DNA of 64,000 nt from Geobacillus thermodenitrificans subsp. thermodenitrificans DSM 465 (GCF_000496575.1 NZ_AYKT01000014.1:22483-86482), one strand, 5' to 3'; positions 1 through 8,994 are shown, counted from the first letter of the stretch. A program made the numbers and translations. The notes: generated from the letters alone by a model not told the origin.

Positions 1-755
1 ACTTTTCTCATTCCGTAGGACATTCCTACGCTCAAACTGTCTATGCTTACACTAAAAGCCAATAAAATCATCGATATCCATAACCACATTTTTATCCCCC
101 CTGCCGCACTATATGCTTTCCCGGACAGAAAGGGTACTTTTTCACCATTCGACATACATCGATTTCCGGGGAAATATTTCTTGTCTTCTCGACACATTTT
201 TGTAATAAGCGCCGCGCATTGTGTCACCTGCAACTTCCTTCCGCTAGCTGTTGAACACTCCCCCATCTACAGTCGATGTGGAAAAACACCGATTGATCCC
301 CCTACTTACCTATGACAATGGGTGGGGGTATCGGTTCAGGATGATCAATCTGATCCCGCTTAAACTGATTAAAACCACAACAATTTTTATCATAACATCC
401 TCTTTGTCTAATAAAATGGGTAAAGGGCATGGACACTGACATCGGAATATTTTTGAACAAACATTGAAACCTTTTCGTCTTCCATTCGTCTATATGTATG
501 GTATATAAATGGAAGTCCAACACTATACGGGGAGCAGACAACAGGAAAGGAGGCATACGGCAGTCCTAAAAAAACATTCCATTGACTTTTGGCAATGGAA
601 GTATTATGCTACTTGACATGGAGACGTTCCGATGTAAAATGATGTAATAGCGCAAATTGCGTTGCACGGTGCAGTAGCTGTTTATATAAAATTGTAGAAA
701 TAAATTGTTTAAGAATATGAGACAATGGATATGAGACAAAGGAGGAGAAGAGAAC
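1..755. other. Upstream non-coding region
   Basis: I see no convincing gene here. Short open frames exist but lack ribosome binding sites and recognisable protein character. A small perfect hairpin (7-bp arms, 14-20 and 24-30) lies at the window edge and could belong to a gene outside. The only clear signal is the promoter at 613-640 for the downstream lipoteichoic acid synthase gene. An isolated AAAGGAGG near 546 is not followed by a start codon. Confidence 0.5.
613..640 (+). promoter_or_regulatory. Sigma-A promoter of the LTA synthase gene
   Basis: A perfect -35 TTGACA (613-618) is followed after 16 bp by an extended -10 TGTAAAAT (hexamer 635-640). It lies about 115 bp before the GTG start of the LTA synthase, leaving an untranslated leader of roughly 105 nt. 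Confidence 0.65.
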
Positions 756-2735
756 GTGAAAACGATTGGGGAAAAGTTGCTAAATAAGTACCGTTCTCTC
801 CCTAACCAAGGTATAGGTTTTTTTATTTTTGCGGTGCTCTTATTTTGGCTGAAGACGTATGTCACTTATTTAGCGGAGTTTAACCTTGGCATTAGTAACT
901 CCATGCAGGAGTTTTTGCTATTTATCAATCCGCTCAGCTCAGCGGTGTTTTTCCTTGGTTTAGCATTCTTAGCCAAAGAAACACGCTTTTATCGATGGCT
1001 TATTATTATTAATTTCATTCTATCGTTCATCTTATACGCCAATATCGTCTATTATCGCTTTTTCAGCGATTTTATTACATTACCGACGTTGACACAAACG
1101 AAAAACTTCGGTGATCTGGGCGGAAGTATTTTGGAGTTGCTCAGATGGTATGATGTGTTTTATTTCTTGGACACGGCCATTTTAGCGGTCATCATTTTTT
1201 CGAAACGGTTCTCGCTCCCGCAAGTGCGGGCCGGTCGTCTCAAAAAAGGTGTCATTTTTTCCTCAGCCATTTTAATGTTCAGCGTCAACTTGGCGCTTGC
1301 TGAGGCCGATCGTCCGCAACTGCTGACAAGAACGTTTGACCGCAATTATATCGTCAAATATTTAGGTGTATACAACTACTTGATTTACGATGCGATCCAA
1401 AGCATGAAATCATCGACACAGCGGGCGTTTGCGAACAAAAGTGACATTACGACGGTGCTGAACCATGTGCAAGCGACGTACGCTGAGCCGAATCCGAAAT
1501 ATTTCGGTGTGGCAAAAGGGAAAAACGTCATTTACATCCATCTGGAATCACTGCAAAACTTTGTCATTAACTACAAACTGCACGGGGAAGAGGTCACCCC
1601 GTTCCTAAACTCGCTCACCCGCGATCCGAATACGTTCTATTTTGATAACTTTTTCCACCAAACAGGACAAGGGAAAACATCGGACGCGGAGTTTATGTTA
1701 GAAAACTCGCTGTACGGCCTGCCGCAGGGCGCTGTCTTTACGACAAAAGGACAAAATACGTATCATGCGGCTCCGGCCATTTTGCGCCAATACGGCTATA
1801 CAAGCGCTGTTTTTCACGGCAACTACAAATCATTCTGGAACCGTGATGAAATTTACAAATCGTTCGGGTTTGATCATTTCTTTGACGCCAGCTACTACAG
1901 CATGAAAGACGAAGACGTCTTGAACTATGGATTGAAAGACAAACCATTCTTCCGGGAGTCGATTCCGCTGTTAGAAACGTTGAAAGAGCCGTTCTACGCG
2001 AAATTTATTACACTGTCGAACCACTTCCCATATCCGATTGGCGAGGAAGAAGCAACGATTGCGCCAGCGACGACGGGAGATGGCTCGGTCGACCGTTATT
2101 TCCAAACGGCTCGTTACTTGGATGAGTCGCTCAAAGAGTTCTTTGATTACTTGAAAGAATCCGGTCTGTACGACCGTTCGGTCATCATTTTATACGGCGA
2201 CCATTACGGCATTTCGGAAAACCATAACAAAGCGATGTCGCAAATTCTAGGCAAGGAAATTACGCCGTATGAGCACGCTCAGTTACAACGAGTCCCACTG
2301 TTCATTCATGTGCCAGGCGTCAAAGGTGGCACGATTCACGAGTTCGGTGGGCAAATCGACTTGTTGCCGACGCTGTTGCACTTGCTCGGCATCGATACGA
2401 AAAACTATGTCCACTTCGGAACGGATTTGTTGTCGCCAGACCATCAAGAAATGGTTCCGTTCCGCAACGGCGACTTTGTCACGCCGACAGTCACATCAGT
2501 CAACGGTAAATACTATGATACAAAAACGGGTGAACCGCTTGAAGAGACGCCAGAAATTCAACGTCTCGAACAAATCGCCCGTACGAAGCTCGATTTATCG
2601 GATAAAGTCGTTTACGGCGATTTACTCCGGTTCTATACCCCGAAAGGCTTCGAGCCGGTCGACCCGTCGAAATACGACTATAACAACCGCGGAGGCTACA
2701 ACAACCGCGAAAGCAAAGAGGGAAGCGCTCAATAA
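756..2735 (+). CDS. ltaS: Lipoteichoic acid synthase family protein (LtaS-type)
   Basis: Polymerises glycerol phosphate taken from phosphatidylglycerol into lipoteichoic acid on the outer face of the membrane. The 659-residue protein has the family layout: about five hydrophobic segments in residues 20-190, then an extracellular sulfatase-fold domain. The catalytic threonine motif QGKTSD is present (Thr308), and GDHYG supplies metal ligands. An AFA stretch near residue 226 could be the signal-peptidase site used in LtaS maturation. GTG start, chosen for AAAGGAGG 10 nt upstream. Monocistronic, with its own promoter and terminator. Bacillaceae carry several LtaS paralogues (LtaS, YfnI, YqgS), so the exact paralogue is uncertain although the family is not. 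Confidence 0.9.
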   Translation: MKTIGEKLLNKYRSLPNQGIGFFIFAVLLFWLKTYVTYLAEFNLGISNSMQEFLLFINPLSSAVFFLGLAFLAKETRFYRWLIIINFILSFILYANIVYYRFFSDFITLPTLTQTKNFGDLGGSILELLRWYDVFYFLDTAILAVIIFSKRFSLPQVRAGRLKKGVIFSSAILMFSVNLALAEADRPQLLTRTFDRNYIVKYLGVYNYLIYDAIQSMKSSTQRAFANKSDITTVLNHVQATYAEPNPKYFGVAKGKNVIYIHLESLQNFVINYKLHGEEVTPFLNSLTRDPNTFYFDNFFHQTGQGKTSDAEFMLENSLYGLPQGAVFTTKGQNTYHAAPAILRQYGYTSAVFHGNYKSFWNRDEIYKSFGFDHFFDASYYSMKDEDVLNYGLKDKPFFRESIPLLETLKEPFYAKFITLSNHFPYPIGEEEATIAPATTGDGSVDRYFQTARYLDESLKEFFDYLKESGLYDRSVIILYGDHYGISENHNKAMSQILGKEITPYEHAQLQRVPLFIHVPGVKGGTIHEFGGQIDLLPTLLHLLGIDTKNYVHFGTDLLSPDHQEMVPFRNGDFVTPTVTSVNGKYYDTKTGEPLEETPEIQRLEQIARTKLDLSDKVVYGDLLRFYTPKGFEPVDPSKYDYNNRGGYNNRESKEGSAQ

Positions 2736-2753
2736 GCGCCTCCCTCTTTTTTT
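2715..2753. terminator. Bidirectional terminator between ltaS and aprX
   Basis: A 12-bp stem (GAGGGAAGCGCT against AGCGCCTCCCTC, one mismatch) overlaps the ltaS stop codon and is followed by T7 on the plus strand. A-rich flanks on the other side make it usable for the convergent aprX gene. Confidence 0.8.
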
Positions 2754-4082
2754 CTAACGCTTCAGTAACTGTTCGATGGCCCGCTTCGCATTCACGTAAC
2801 CCGCCCCATATACGTTCGGGTCGCGGTCTTTCCATAAATCGGCACTGTCCCTTAACGCCTTCTTGATCTCGTCCGGCGTTGCATCTGGTTTGGCCTGAAG
2901 CATTAAAGCAACAATGCCAGCACAAATCGGCGTCGCCATCGATGTGCCGGACATCGACATATAATAGTCACCAACCCGGCTTTGCTTATTCATCTTGTCA
3001 AGAAACGAACGTGGGGCACGAAGCGATATAATGTTGACCCCGGGAACGACCAGATCCGGTTTTGTCACACCATATCTTGTCGGCCCCCGGCTCGAAAAAG
3101 GCGCTACAGCATCATCGGTGCGTGTTGACGCTGTATCACGGTCATCAAGGGCACCGACAGTAATGATGCGGTCGCTAATGCCTGGGCTGGCAATCGTCCC
3201 ATAATTCGGCCCCTCATTTCCCGCTGCCGCACAGACAACAATGCCATTTTCCCATGCCCGCTCAGCGACTTGTACAAGTGGATCGTCATTTTCAGCCGGG
3301 AACGGCTGTGGTTCCCCACCAAGCGATAAAGAAATAATATGAATTGGATTGGCCGGGTTTTTCTTGTTGTAGTCGATGCACCATTCAATACCGCGCATAA
3401 TGGTTTCTAGCGTCCCCATCCCTGAGCGATTGAGCACTTTGACGCCAACGAGGTTCGCCTCATACGCTGGCCCGGCGTATAGCCCGTCCGACATGCGTCC
3501 GTTTCCGGCCGCATCGCCAGCGCAGTGAGTTCCATGTCCGTTATCATCATACGGTGCCGTTTTTCCATTCACCAAGTCGACAAACGCCGTAATCCGCCCC
3601 TCTAAATCCGGATGAGGGTCAATGCCTGTGTCGACAATCGCAATCGTCACTCCTTTGCCGCTCAGCTCTGTTTCATTGACAGTGACGTGTTTCGCATTGG
3701 CCGATGGCACCGCGTTGTTTAATACCGCCTTGATCGTGCGGTTGAGATACACTTTTTTCACTTTTGGATTCTCCAGCAACTGCTCAAGTGCTGCCGGTGT
3801 CACTGTCGCGCTCCATATCGGGACATGACGGAAATGGTGATGCGTTTTCATGCGAAAATGATTCCGTTCCGCCTCGGTGAGCGCTTCAATCCCTTCATCG
3901 TCATCAACCTCGATCAGAACAGAAACAGTCCGCCACTTCCGCAGCCAGCGCTCGATCCAACGGTGGAAAATGCATGGCATGCGTGTCATCGGTTTGTACA
4001 TGTTGACAAGCGTATGGCGGAGAGGGTGATCAAGCCGCCCCGCATGACGGCGGGCTAACTGCACAATCGAATAGCCAAACAC
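2754..4082 (-). CDS. aprX: AprX-like subtilisin-family serine protease
   Basis: Peptidase S8 family endopeptidase. All catalytic elements are visible: Asp151 in VDTGID, His183 in NGHGTH, Ser381 in GTSMATP and the oxyanion Asn in AAGNEG. The 442-residue length equals that of B. subtilis AprX. There is no signal peptide; the first 130 residues form an N-terminal region with a propeptide-like VTPAALEQL segment, so the enzyme is probably intracellular or released late, as described for AprX. Single gene, convergent with ltaS. The start is the farthest upstream ATG; the upstream purine-rich GAAGGGGGAAGGG is an acceptable ribosome binding site. Confidence 0.88.
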   Translation of the reverse strand: MFGYSIVQLARRHAGRLDHPLRHTLVNMYKPMTRMPCIFHRWIERWLRKWRTVSVLIEVDDDEGIEALTEAERNHFRMKTHHHFRHVPIWSATVTPAALEQLLENPKVKKVYLNRTIKAVLNNAVPSANAKHVTVNETELSGKGVTIAIVDTGIDPHPDLEGRITAFVDLVNGKTAPYDDNGHGTHCAGDAAGNGRMSDGLYAGPAYEANLVGVKVLNRSGMGTLETIMRGIEWCIDYNKKNPANPIHIISLSLGGEPQPFPAENDDPLVQVAERAWENGIVVCAAAGNEGPNYGTIASPGISDRIITVGALDDRDTASTRTDDAVAPFSSRGPTRYGVTKPDLVVPGVNIISLRAPRSFLDKMNKQSRVGDYYMSMSGTSMATPICAGIVALMLQAKPDATPDEIKKALRDSADLWKDRDPNVYGAGYVNAKRAIEQLLKR

Positions 4083-4164
4083 TGCCCTTCCCCCTTCCTT
4101 CGTTGATTGCTATACTCATATGATGAATGGACAAAGAAGGAAGCGGCATTTCCACTAGAACCGA

Positions 4165-4202
4165 CGAAAAAACGCTTGCCTCATTAAAACTAGGCAAGCG
4201 TT
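4165..4202 (-). terminator. Terminator of the CwlC-like amidase gene
   Basis: A perfect 11-bp stem (AACGCTTGCCT, 4171-4181, with its complement at 4192-4202) is followed in the minus direction by T6 (4172-4167), just after the amidase stop codon. Confidence 0.85.
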
Positions 4203-4206
4203 CCCA

Positions 4207-4938
4207 TCATTCCTCTACTTGCTCAAGCACAATCCGTTTCGCTCTTCCTAAATAATGCTCCACTTGGCGCAACACGTTGTCTGGTTCAACAAAAGCACCG
4301 ACTTGCTTCCCATCCACGATGACACGCGTCAAACGGCCAGTGCTCGGCATGCCTTTGTCTGGATCTCTAGGAGGATTGTTCGGGTTACTTGCTTTCTTCT
4401 TCAATCCAAGTGCCCGTTCCAACCCGTTGACATGACCGCGGGCAATCATCCGCAAAAAATTAGGGTCGGTCAATTGTTTTGCGTCTTCCTTATGGTCGAT
4501 AAACCCGTTTTCCGTCAACACCGCCGACATTTTCGTTTCCCTTAGCACATGAAAATTGGCTTTCTTTTTGCCGCGGTCGCGGAATTGAGTCGCTCGGACA
4601 ATTTCTTCATGCAGCACATCGCGAATGCGGGCCGTTTGGGAGCTTTCCGACAGCCCATGGTAAATGTAGTCTTCAAATCCTGTGCCACCGCCCGCATTCA
4701 CGTGAATTGACACATATAGATCGGCTCCCCAACTATTGGCCCGCCTCGTCCGTTCAGCAAGCGATACCGTTTCATCTTTCGTTCGGCTCAGCTGCACCGA
4801 GACTCCTTCGTACTCGTTTTGCAAAATGCGGCTTATCTCCAAGGCGATGGACAGCGTGATATCCTTCTCACGCAATCCGTTGCCGACCGCGCCCGTATCA
4901 TTGCCCCCATGCCCTGGATCAAGAAAAATCTTCGGCAT
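4207..4938 (-). CDS. N-acetylmuramoyl-L-alanine amidase (Amidase_3, CwlC-like)
   Basis: Zinc amidase that cleaves the amide bond between N-acetylmuramic acid and the peptide stem; CwlC homologues act in mother-cell lysis during sporulation. The Amidase_3 fold spans residues 1-185 with zinc and catalytic residues His10 (DPGHGG), Glu24, His79 (SIHVNAG) and Glu143 (LTENGFI). It has no signal peptide, as in CwlC. The C-terminal 55 residues do not show the SPOR repeats of CwlC but a short segment of unknown fold (RVIVDGKQVGAF). ATG at 4938 is chosen for AAAGGGGAAGGGAG directly upstream; a 23-residue longer frame exists but lacks a site. 243 residues. Confidence 0.85.
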   Translation of the reverse strand: MPKIFLDPGHGGNDTGAVGNGLREKDITLSIALEISRILQNEYEGVSVQLSRTKDETVSLAERTRRANSWGADLYVSIHVNAGGGTGFEDYIYHGLSESSQTARIRDVLHEEIVRATQFRDRGKKKANFHVLRETKMSAVLTENGFIDHKEDAKQLTDPNFLRMIARGHVNGLERALGLKKKASNPNNPPRDPDKGMPSTGRLTRVIVDGKQVGAFVEPDNVLRQVEHYLGRAKRIVLEQVEE

Positions 4939-5031
4939 CTCCCTTCCCCTTTCCGTCATTTGGGAGTTTGTTACTATTAGAATAAGCATGTCATTCCAAA
5001 ATGCCATAGATACTTCCCCAGGGCAACAAAA

Positions 5032-5064
5032 TAAGGCGCAACCGTTTTCTGCGGTTGCGCCTTA
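5032..5064. terminator. Inverted repeat, weak terminator candidate
   Basis: A perfect 13-bp stem (5032-5044 and 5052-5064) with a 7-nt loop. In the minus direction it is followed by TTTTGTT, so it may end the small membrane-protein operon lying to its right. The rest of 4939-5297 shows nothing else. Confidence 0.5.
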
Positions 5065-5297
5065 TGCTCCGTACCGAACTGGTGACTCAGAAAGTTTGAT
5101 TTCATTCCTTCAAGCGACTTAACTATTTTCTCCTATCCTACTTCCAAGCGACCTGTTGATTTATATCTTCAGGTGATGCTCCCAGGTAAAGCTTTCAATC
5201 AATCCCCCTGAAAACTTCATATTTGGTTGCAAATCCATTTGTAAAGAGGAAAATAAGAAAGAAAAGACTCCACAAATACAGCTACCACATTTTTCAG

Positions 5298-5519
5298 CTA
5301 AATGTTATCGCTCCTTCTGTTTGATTTGTAGTGTAACGCGATCCATGTAGTAACCGCTACAAAAACAGCCAGATAAATCGGCATATATTTCAGCCATTTC
5401 AGCCAAGGGGACGGACCAAGGAAGAACCACGTTGCTACGGCGATCATTTCCGATAGAACGATTCCGCCAAGCAATCCAGCAAACAAAGCAGTGAAGGGAG
5501 CCAAAAGCAGCTTCTTCAT
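5298..5519 (-). CDS. Small two-helix membrane protein, unknown function
   Basis: 73 residues, not recognised. Two hydrophobic segments (about residues 5-32 and 44-63) joined by a short WLKWLK-containing loop, then a basic tail. The ATG is chosen because AAGGAGGAAAAGAGAA precedes it and because it overlaps the TGA of the upstream gene as ATGA, indicating translational coupling. Third gene of a leftward operon of three small membrane proteins that faces a two-component system. Role unknown; the context suggests an envelope-related function (inference). Confidence 0.75.
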   Translation of the reverse strand: MKKLLLAPFTALFAGLLGGIVLSEMIAVATWFFLGPSPWLKWLKYMPIYLAVFVAVTTWIALHYKSNRRSDNI

Positions 5520-5926
5520 TTCTCTTTTCCTCCTTGTTCCGTAGACAAATGCCATGTTCCTGACTGTCGAGCCACATTCCAAGACATGAAAAACAGCCCC
5601 AAGGCAATCACAGGATGAAGCATACCGACGATTTTCAAATTAGCGGTGAAATATTGGATAAAAATTAGTCCTATTAATCCTGCGCTCTGCCAGCACAACT
5701 TCTTTGGAAGCCGCCCCGCAAACGCAACGATCAGCATCAGAATGGGCACCATTTCAAAGAAATGCACAAAAACAATATGATTCTTCCAATATATAGGATT
5801 GTTGAAGATGGCCATCCCCGCCCAAAACGTCTGAACCACCACACTGACAACCAACCCCCACGCAAGGATGGCAAACATCCATCGTGAAAGGTACATCATT
5901 TTATTGCGATGTCTTTCCTTGCTCAT
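5516..5926 (-). CDS. DUF6220-like membrane protein
   Basis: 136 residues with four predicted membrane helices (roughly 14-36, 50-68, 78-95, 99-116). The spacing of aromatic and His residues (HIVFVHFFEMVP in helix 2, HPVIALGLF in helix 4) resembles DUF6220 proteins, whose function is unknown. ATG at 5926. Its stop overlaps the start of the next gene by ATGA. Middle gene of the small-membrane-protein operon. The family assignment rests on pattern memory only. Confidence 0.7.
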   Translation of the reverse strand: MSKERHRNKMMYLSRWMFAILAWGLVVSVVVQTFWAGMAIFNNPIYWKNHIVFVHFFEMVPILMLIVAFAGRLPKKLCWQSAGLIGLIFIQYFTANLKIVGMLHPVIALGLFFMSWNVARQSGTWHLSTEQGGKEK

Positions 5927-5944
5927 GGTCTTCCCTCCGCTTCG

Positions 5945-6133
5945 CTATTCTTTCCATTTACGCCGAAACATCATAAGCGCGATGACTGCACAAACTACCG
6001 GCAACAAGAGAATGAGAGAGCCGAATGATACACCAAACCATTGGTAGCTAACATCGATGACCACAATCGATACGATCAATCCCCCAACCAATCCCCCAAG
6101 CAAAACCAACAGGTTCAAAAGGATTTGTTTCAT
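5945..6133 (-). CDS. Small two-helix membrane protein
   Basis: 62 residues: a Leu/Gly-rich helix (LLVLLGGLVGGLIVSIVVI) and a second helix ending in FRRKWKE at the C-terminus. The start at 6133 is chosen because GAAAGGAGG lies 6 nt before this ATG; the overlapping ATG two codons upstream abuts the Shine-Dalgarno sequence. Not recognised. First gene of the leftward operon; its start region is partly duplicated just upstream. Confidence 0.7.
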   Translation of the reverse strand: MKQILLNLLVLLGGLVGGLIVSIVVIDVSYQWFGVSFGSLILLLPVVCAVIALMMFRRKWKE

Positions 6134-6176
6134 GTTCATCCTCCTTTCTTCATCAAAAGGATTTTTCATGTTCATC
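6115..6176. repeat. Tandem duplication of a translation start region
   Basis: A 26-nt unit at 6115-6140 recurs at 6153-6176 with a 2-nt deletion. Each copy carries the first codons (Met-Asn-Met-Lys) of the small membrane protein gene, so an in-frame upstream copy of its start is present. Only the inner copy has a properly spaced Shine-Dalgarno sequence. Confidence 0.7.
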
Positions 6177-6250
6177 GTCCTAAGCAGCCCGAAACATTGG
6201 TCTGTCCAATGACCTAATTTGGTCCCTGTCGTTACATCTTCATGCTACGG

Positions 6251-6342
6251 TCACATTTTACCTAGACAATGTTGCAAACTAATGACGAACTTTTGCAGGT
6301 TTAGTGACATTTTCCTAAATCTGTCCATATGGGGCTATAATG
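6251..6342. promoter_or_regulatory. Divergent control region with repeated element and response-regulator promoter
   Basis: Two similar elements, TCACATTTTACCTAGA (6251-6266) and GTGACATTTTCCTAAA (6305-6320), lie 55 bp apart. The second ends 16 bp before a perfect -10 TATAAT (6337-6342) that lacks a good -35, the arrangement of an activator-dependent promoter. The first lies toward the divergent small-membrane-protein operon. Binding by the adjacent response regulator is an inference. Confidence 0.45.
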
Positions 6343-6376
6343 AAAAGAGAACAGAACAAACAAGGGGGAACAAGAT

Positions 6377-7063
6377 ATGCCTCACACGTTATTATTAGTG
6401 GATGATGAAGAAAGAGTCCTTGAATTTATGGAGCCCTTTTTGCGACAGGAAGGATTTGAAATTGTCACAGCCAAAACGGGAAAGGAAGCGCTGCAAAAAG
6501 CAAAAGAAACCAATCCATCCCTTGTGGTGCTTGATTGGATGCTTCCTGAAATGAGCGGGATTGATGTGTGCCGCGAACTTCGTAAGACGAGCCATGTTGG
6601 AATCATCATGGTCACAGCAAAGACAGAGGAAACTGACAAAATCATTGGCCTAGAGGTGGGAGCTGATGATTACATCACCAAACCTTTTTCCCTGAGGGAA
6701 CTGGCAGCCCGCATTCGCTCCGTATTGCGGCGAATCGAAGGGCAAGACAATCAGGAGGAACTGATGAAACGCGGCGACTTGACCATTTCTGAAGCGCAAT
6801 GCCGCGTATGGAAACGAGGAAGCGAAATCTCCTTAACGCCGACCGAATTTAAGCTGCTGCTCACTCTAGCGGCAAAGCCAGGTGTCGTATATAGCCGGCT
6901 GCAGCTGTTGCAAAGCATTTTTGAAGATGACCTTTTCAACGATGAACGAACTGTCGATGCTCATATCAGCCGACTTCGTAAAAAGATTGAAGATGATCCG
7001 TCCCGTCCAGTCTATATCCAAACTGTCTATGGATTCGGTTATCGGTTCGGTGAGCAGATATGA
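6377..7063 (+). CDS. OmpR/PhoB-family response regulator
   Basis: Two-component DNA-binding regulator, 228 residues. The receiver domain (1-120) has acidic residues in LLVDDEE, phospho-acceptor Asp54 (VVLDWMLPE), Thr81 (VTAKTEE) and Lys103 (ITKPFS). The winged-helix domain (130-228) shows the trans_reg_C pattern (TPTEFKLL, VDAHISRLRKKIE, TVYGFGYRF). AAGGGGGAACAAG precedes the ATG. The stop overlaps the histidine kinase start by ATGA. The divergent small-membrane-protein operon is the obvious candidate target, by position only. Confidence 0.92.
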   Translation: MPHTLLLVDDEERVLEFMEPFLRQEGFEIVTAKTGKEALQKAKETNPSLVVLDWMLPEMSGIDVCRELRKTSHVGIIMVTAKTEETDKIIGLEVGADDYITKPFSLRELAARIRSVLRRIEGQDNQEELMKRGDLTISEAQCRVWKRGSEISLTPTEFKLLLTLAAKPGVVYSRLQLLQSIFEDDLFNDERTVDAHISRLRKKIEDDPSRPVYIQTVYGFGYRFGEQI

Positions 7064-8391
7064 GCATTAGGCGTAAGCTGTTTTTTACAATGGCCGTCTT
7101 TATTATCGGCATGGGAATCATGTTTTCCCTCATCACCAAGGTGGTCGTCATCAATATACTGGACGTGATGCTAAAGGTTGATCGAAGTCACGAAACGAAC
7201 GAACTGGCAACTGCTTTTGCTCATTATTACGAAACGCACCATCGCTCTTGGAACGGCATCCAACACATCCGCCTCAACACGGATATCATGAAAAAACATG
7301 AACAAGCTGGGGTGGTTCTTCTATCTCCCGAGGGCAAGCAGCTATATACAACGGGGGAAGTTCCAGTGTCATGGATGATTGGTCTAGGTATCTCTACCAA
7401 GGTGCAAGCAGATGGAAAAACTGTAGCGTTTTTGCACTACTACGACCATGAAGTCGGCAATATGGCCAAAGTGCGGAAGGGAATCACAAGTTCAGTCGCC
7501 ACTTTATCCTTGCTCAGCGCTGCCGCGTTAGTGCTTATTTCCCTCTTCGTCGCCCATTGGCTGTCGAAACGGTTCACAGCACCGCTCGAGCTTCTCCTGC
7601 CTGCGATTGACCGTCTCGGAAAAGGGGAATTCGGCATTCAGGTACCGGTGATCACGAAAGATGAATACGGCAAAGTCGCCCAAACGTTCAACGAGATGTC
7701 CAAACAGTTGCAGCAAGCGGAGGAAGTTCGCCGACGCTTGATGGCCGATGTCGCCCATGAACTGCGAACCCCCCTAACGATCTTGCGCGGAAAGCTTGAT
7801 TGGTTTCAGCAACAACGCCGCCCCATCGAGCCGGAGAAATTGCTGCCGCTACAAGATGAGCTCATTCGGTTGACTCGTCTCGTAGAAGATTTGCATCAAC
7901 TGTCACTCGCCGAAGCTGGCAAATTGCCGCTTGAACGGAAACCAACAGATATGGAAAGTCTTTTGCAACAACTCATCGAGCGGGTAGCTCCCAGCGCGGA
8001 AGAAAAAAACATCCGCATCCATCTAACTTGTTCGACAAACTACACAACGATCTCCGTCGATCCGCATCGCATTACCCAAGTATTCCTGAACTTGTTGGTC
8101 AATGCAATCCGCTATACTCCTGAAGGCGGCACGGTGAACGTGGTGATTGACGAAGAACCTTCCATGCTGCAAATTGCCGTTACAGATACGGGCATCGGCA
8201 TTGCACCGGAGCATTTGCCTTTTCTGTTCCATCGATTTTATCGCACGGATGAAGCCAGAACACGGAACCGCGGAGGAACGGGACTGGGGCTGGCTATCGC
8301 TAACGAATTCGTATCAGCTCACGGCGGAACCATCGACGTCCATAGCACTCCTGGCCAAGGGACTACCTTTCTAGTCAAGCTTCCTCGCTGA
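7060..8391 (+). CDS. Sensor histidine kinase (HAMP, HisKA, HATPase)
   Basis: Membrane sensor partner of the preceding regulator, 443 residues. Two membrane helices (about 8-32 and 144-166) bracket an extracytoplasmic loop of roughly 110 residues. A HAMP domain follows (167-220), then HisKA with phospho-acceptor His233 (AHELRTPL), then an HATPase with N box (NLLVNAIRYTPEGG), G1 (DTGIGI), F (FHRFYR) and G2 (GGTGLGLAI). Co-transcribed and translationally coupled to the regulator. The signal is unknown. Confidence 0.92.
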   Translation: MSIRRKLFFTMAVFIIGMGIMFSLITKVVVINILDVMLKVDRSHETNELATAFAHYYETHHRSWNGIQHIRLNTDIMKKHEQAGVVLLSPEGKQLYTTGEVPVSWMIGLGISTKVQADGKTVAFLHYYDHEVGNMAKVRKGITSSVATLSLLSAAALVLISLFVAHWLSKRFTAPLELLLPAIDRLGKGEFGIQVPVITKDEYGKVAQTFNEMSKQLQQAEEVRRRLMADVAHELRTPLTILRGKLDWFQQQRRPIEPEKLLPLQDELIRLTRLVEDLHQLSLAEAGKLPLERKPTDMESLLQQLIERVAPSAEEKNIRIHLTCSTNYTTISVDPHRITQVFLNLLVNAIRYTPEGGTVNVVIDEEPSMLQIAVTDTGIGIAPEHLPFLFHRFYRTDEARTRNRGGTGLGLAIANEFVSAHGGTIDVHSTPGQGTTFLVKLPR

Positions 8392-8455
8392 CGATAAAGA
8401 GGACGTTTATGGTAGAATGGAAAACAGGAATCCATAACCAAAAGGAGGAATCGCT

Positions 8456-8920
8456 ATGCCCCGCGCACAACAATGGGTGCAATATTTCCTTTCCCACCGT
8501 CATGTCACGATGGAACTGATCAACAAAATCGATGAGGCACATTACGACTTCAAACCGACACCGACGTCGATGACAGCGAAGCAGCTGGCGACTCATATGG
8601 TGTTCAGCTTTTACAACTTTGCCAACGTCGCCAAACACGGGGATCCAGCGCTGTTCCAGCCAAAAATGGAGGATCCAGAGACGAATTTGGCCAAGCTGGC
8701 GGAAACGTATACAGAAAAAACGAAACAGTTGCTAGAATCAATGAGTGATGAGGAATTCAATCGCACAATCGATTTAACTGCCATCTTCGGAGTTCAAATG
8801 TCAGCAAAGCAGCTTTTGCAGATGGCGATGGACCATGAAATCCATCATAAAGGGCAGCTGTTCGTCTACGTGCGCGAGATGGGACATACGGATTTGCCGC
8901 TTTTTGTAAAGCGCAGCTAA
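8456..8920 (+). CDS. DinB-family protein (putative metal-dependent transferase)
   Basis: 154 residues with the four-helix DinB/YfiT-like pattern: a first helical His (KQLATHM) and the C-terminal HEIHHKGQL pair that provide the three metal-binding His of the family. DinB-like proteins include thiol-dependent S-transferases, but the substrate here is unknown. Start preceded by AAAGGAGGAATCGCT. A TAGAAT (8413-8418) upstream may be its -10. Followed by a strong terminator, so monocistronic. Confidence 0.82.
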   Translation: MPRAQQWVQYFLSHRHVTMELINKIDEAHYDFKPTPTSMTAKQLATHMVFSFYNFANVAKHGDPALFQPKMEDPETNLAKLAETYTEKTKQLLESMSDEEFNRTIDLTAIFGVQMSAKQLLQMAMDHEIHHKGQLFVYVREMGHTDLPLFVKRS

Positions 8921-8941
8921 CCTTCTCCACCTCCTCTTACG

Positions 8942-8975
8942 AAAAAAACCGGCTAGCAGAGTCTAGCCGGTTTTT
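8942..8975. terminator. Bidirectional terminator
   Basis: Perfect 8-bp GC-rich stem (CCGGCTAG/CTAGCCGG) flanked by A7 and T5, extending the symmetry. Serves the convergent DinB-like and FrnE-like genes. Confidence 0.9.
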
Positions 8976-8994
8976 CGTTTGCTTGACAAACGGG

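Noticed and set aside
43..439. Two overlapping short open frames on the plus strand near the window start.
   Set aside because: No ribosome binding site, no recognisable protein pattern, and they overlap each other in different frames.
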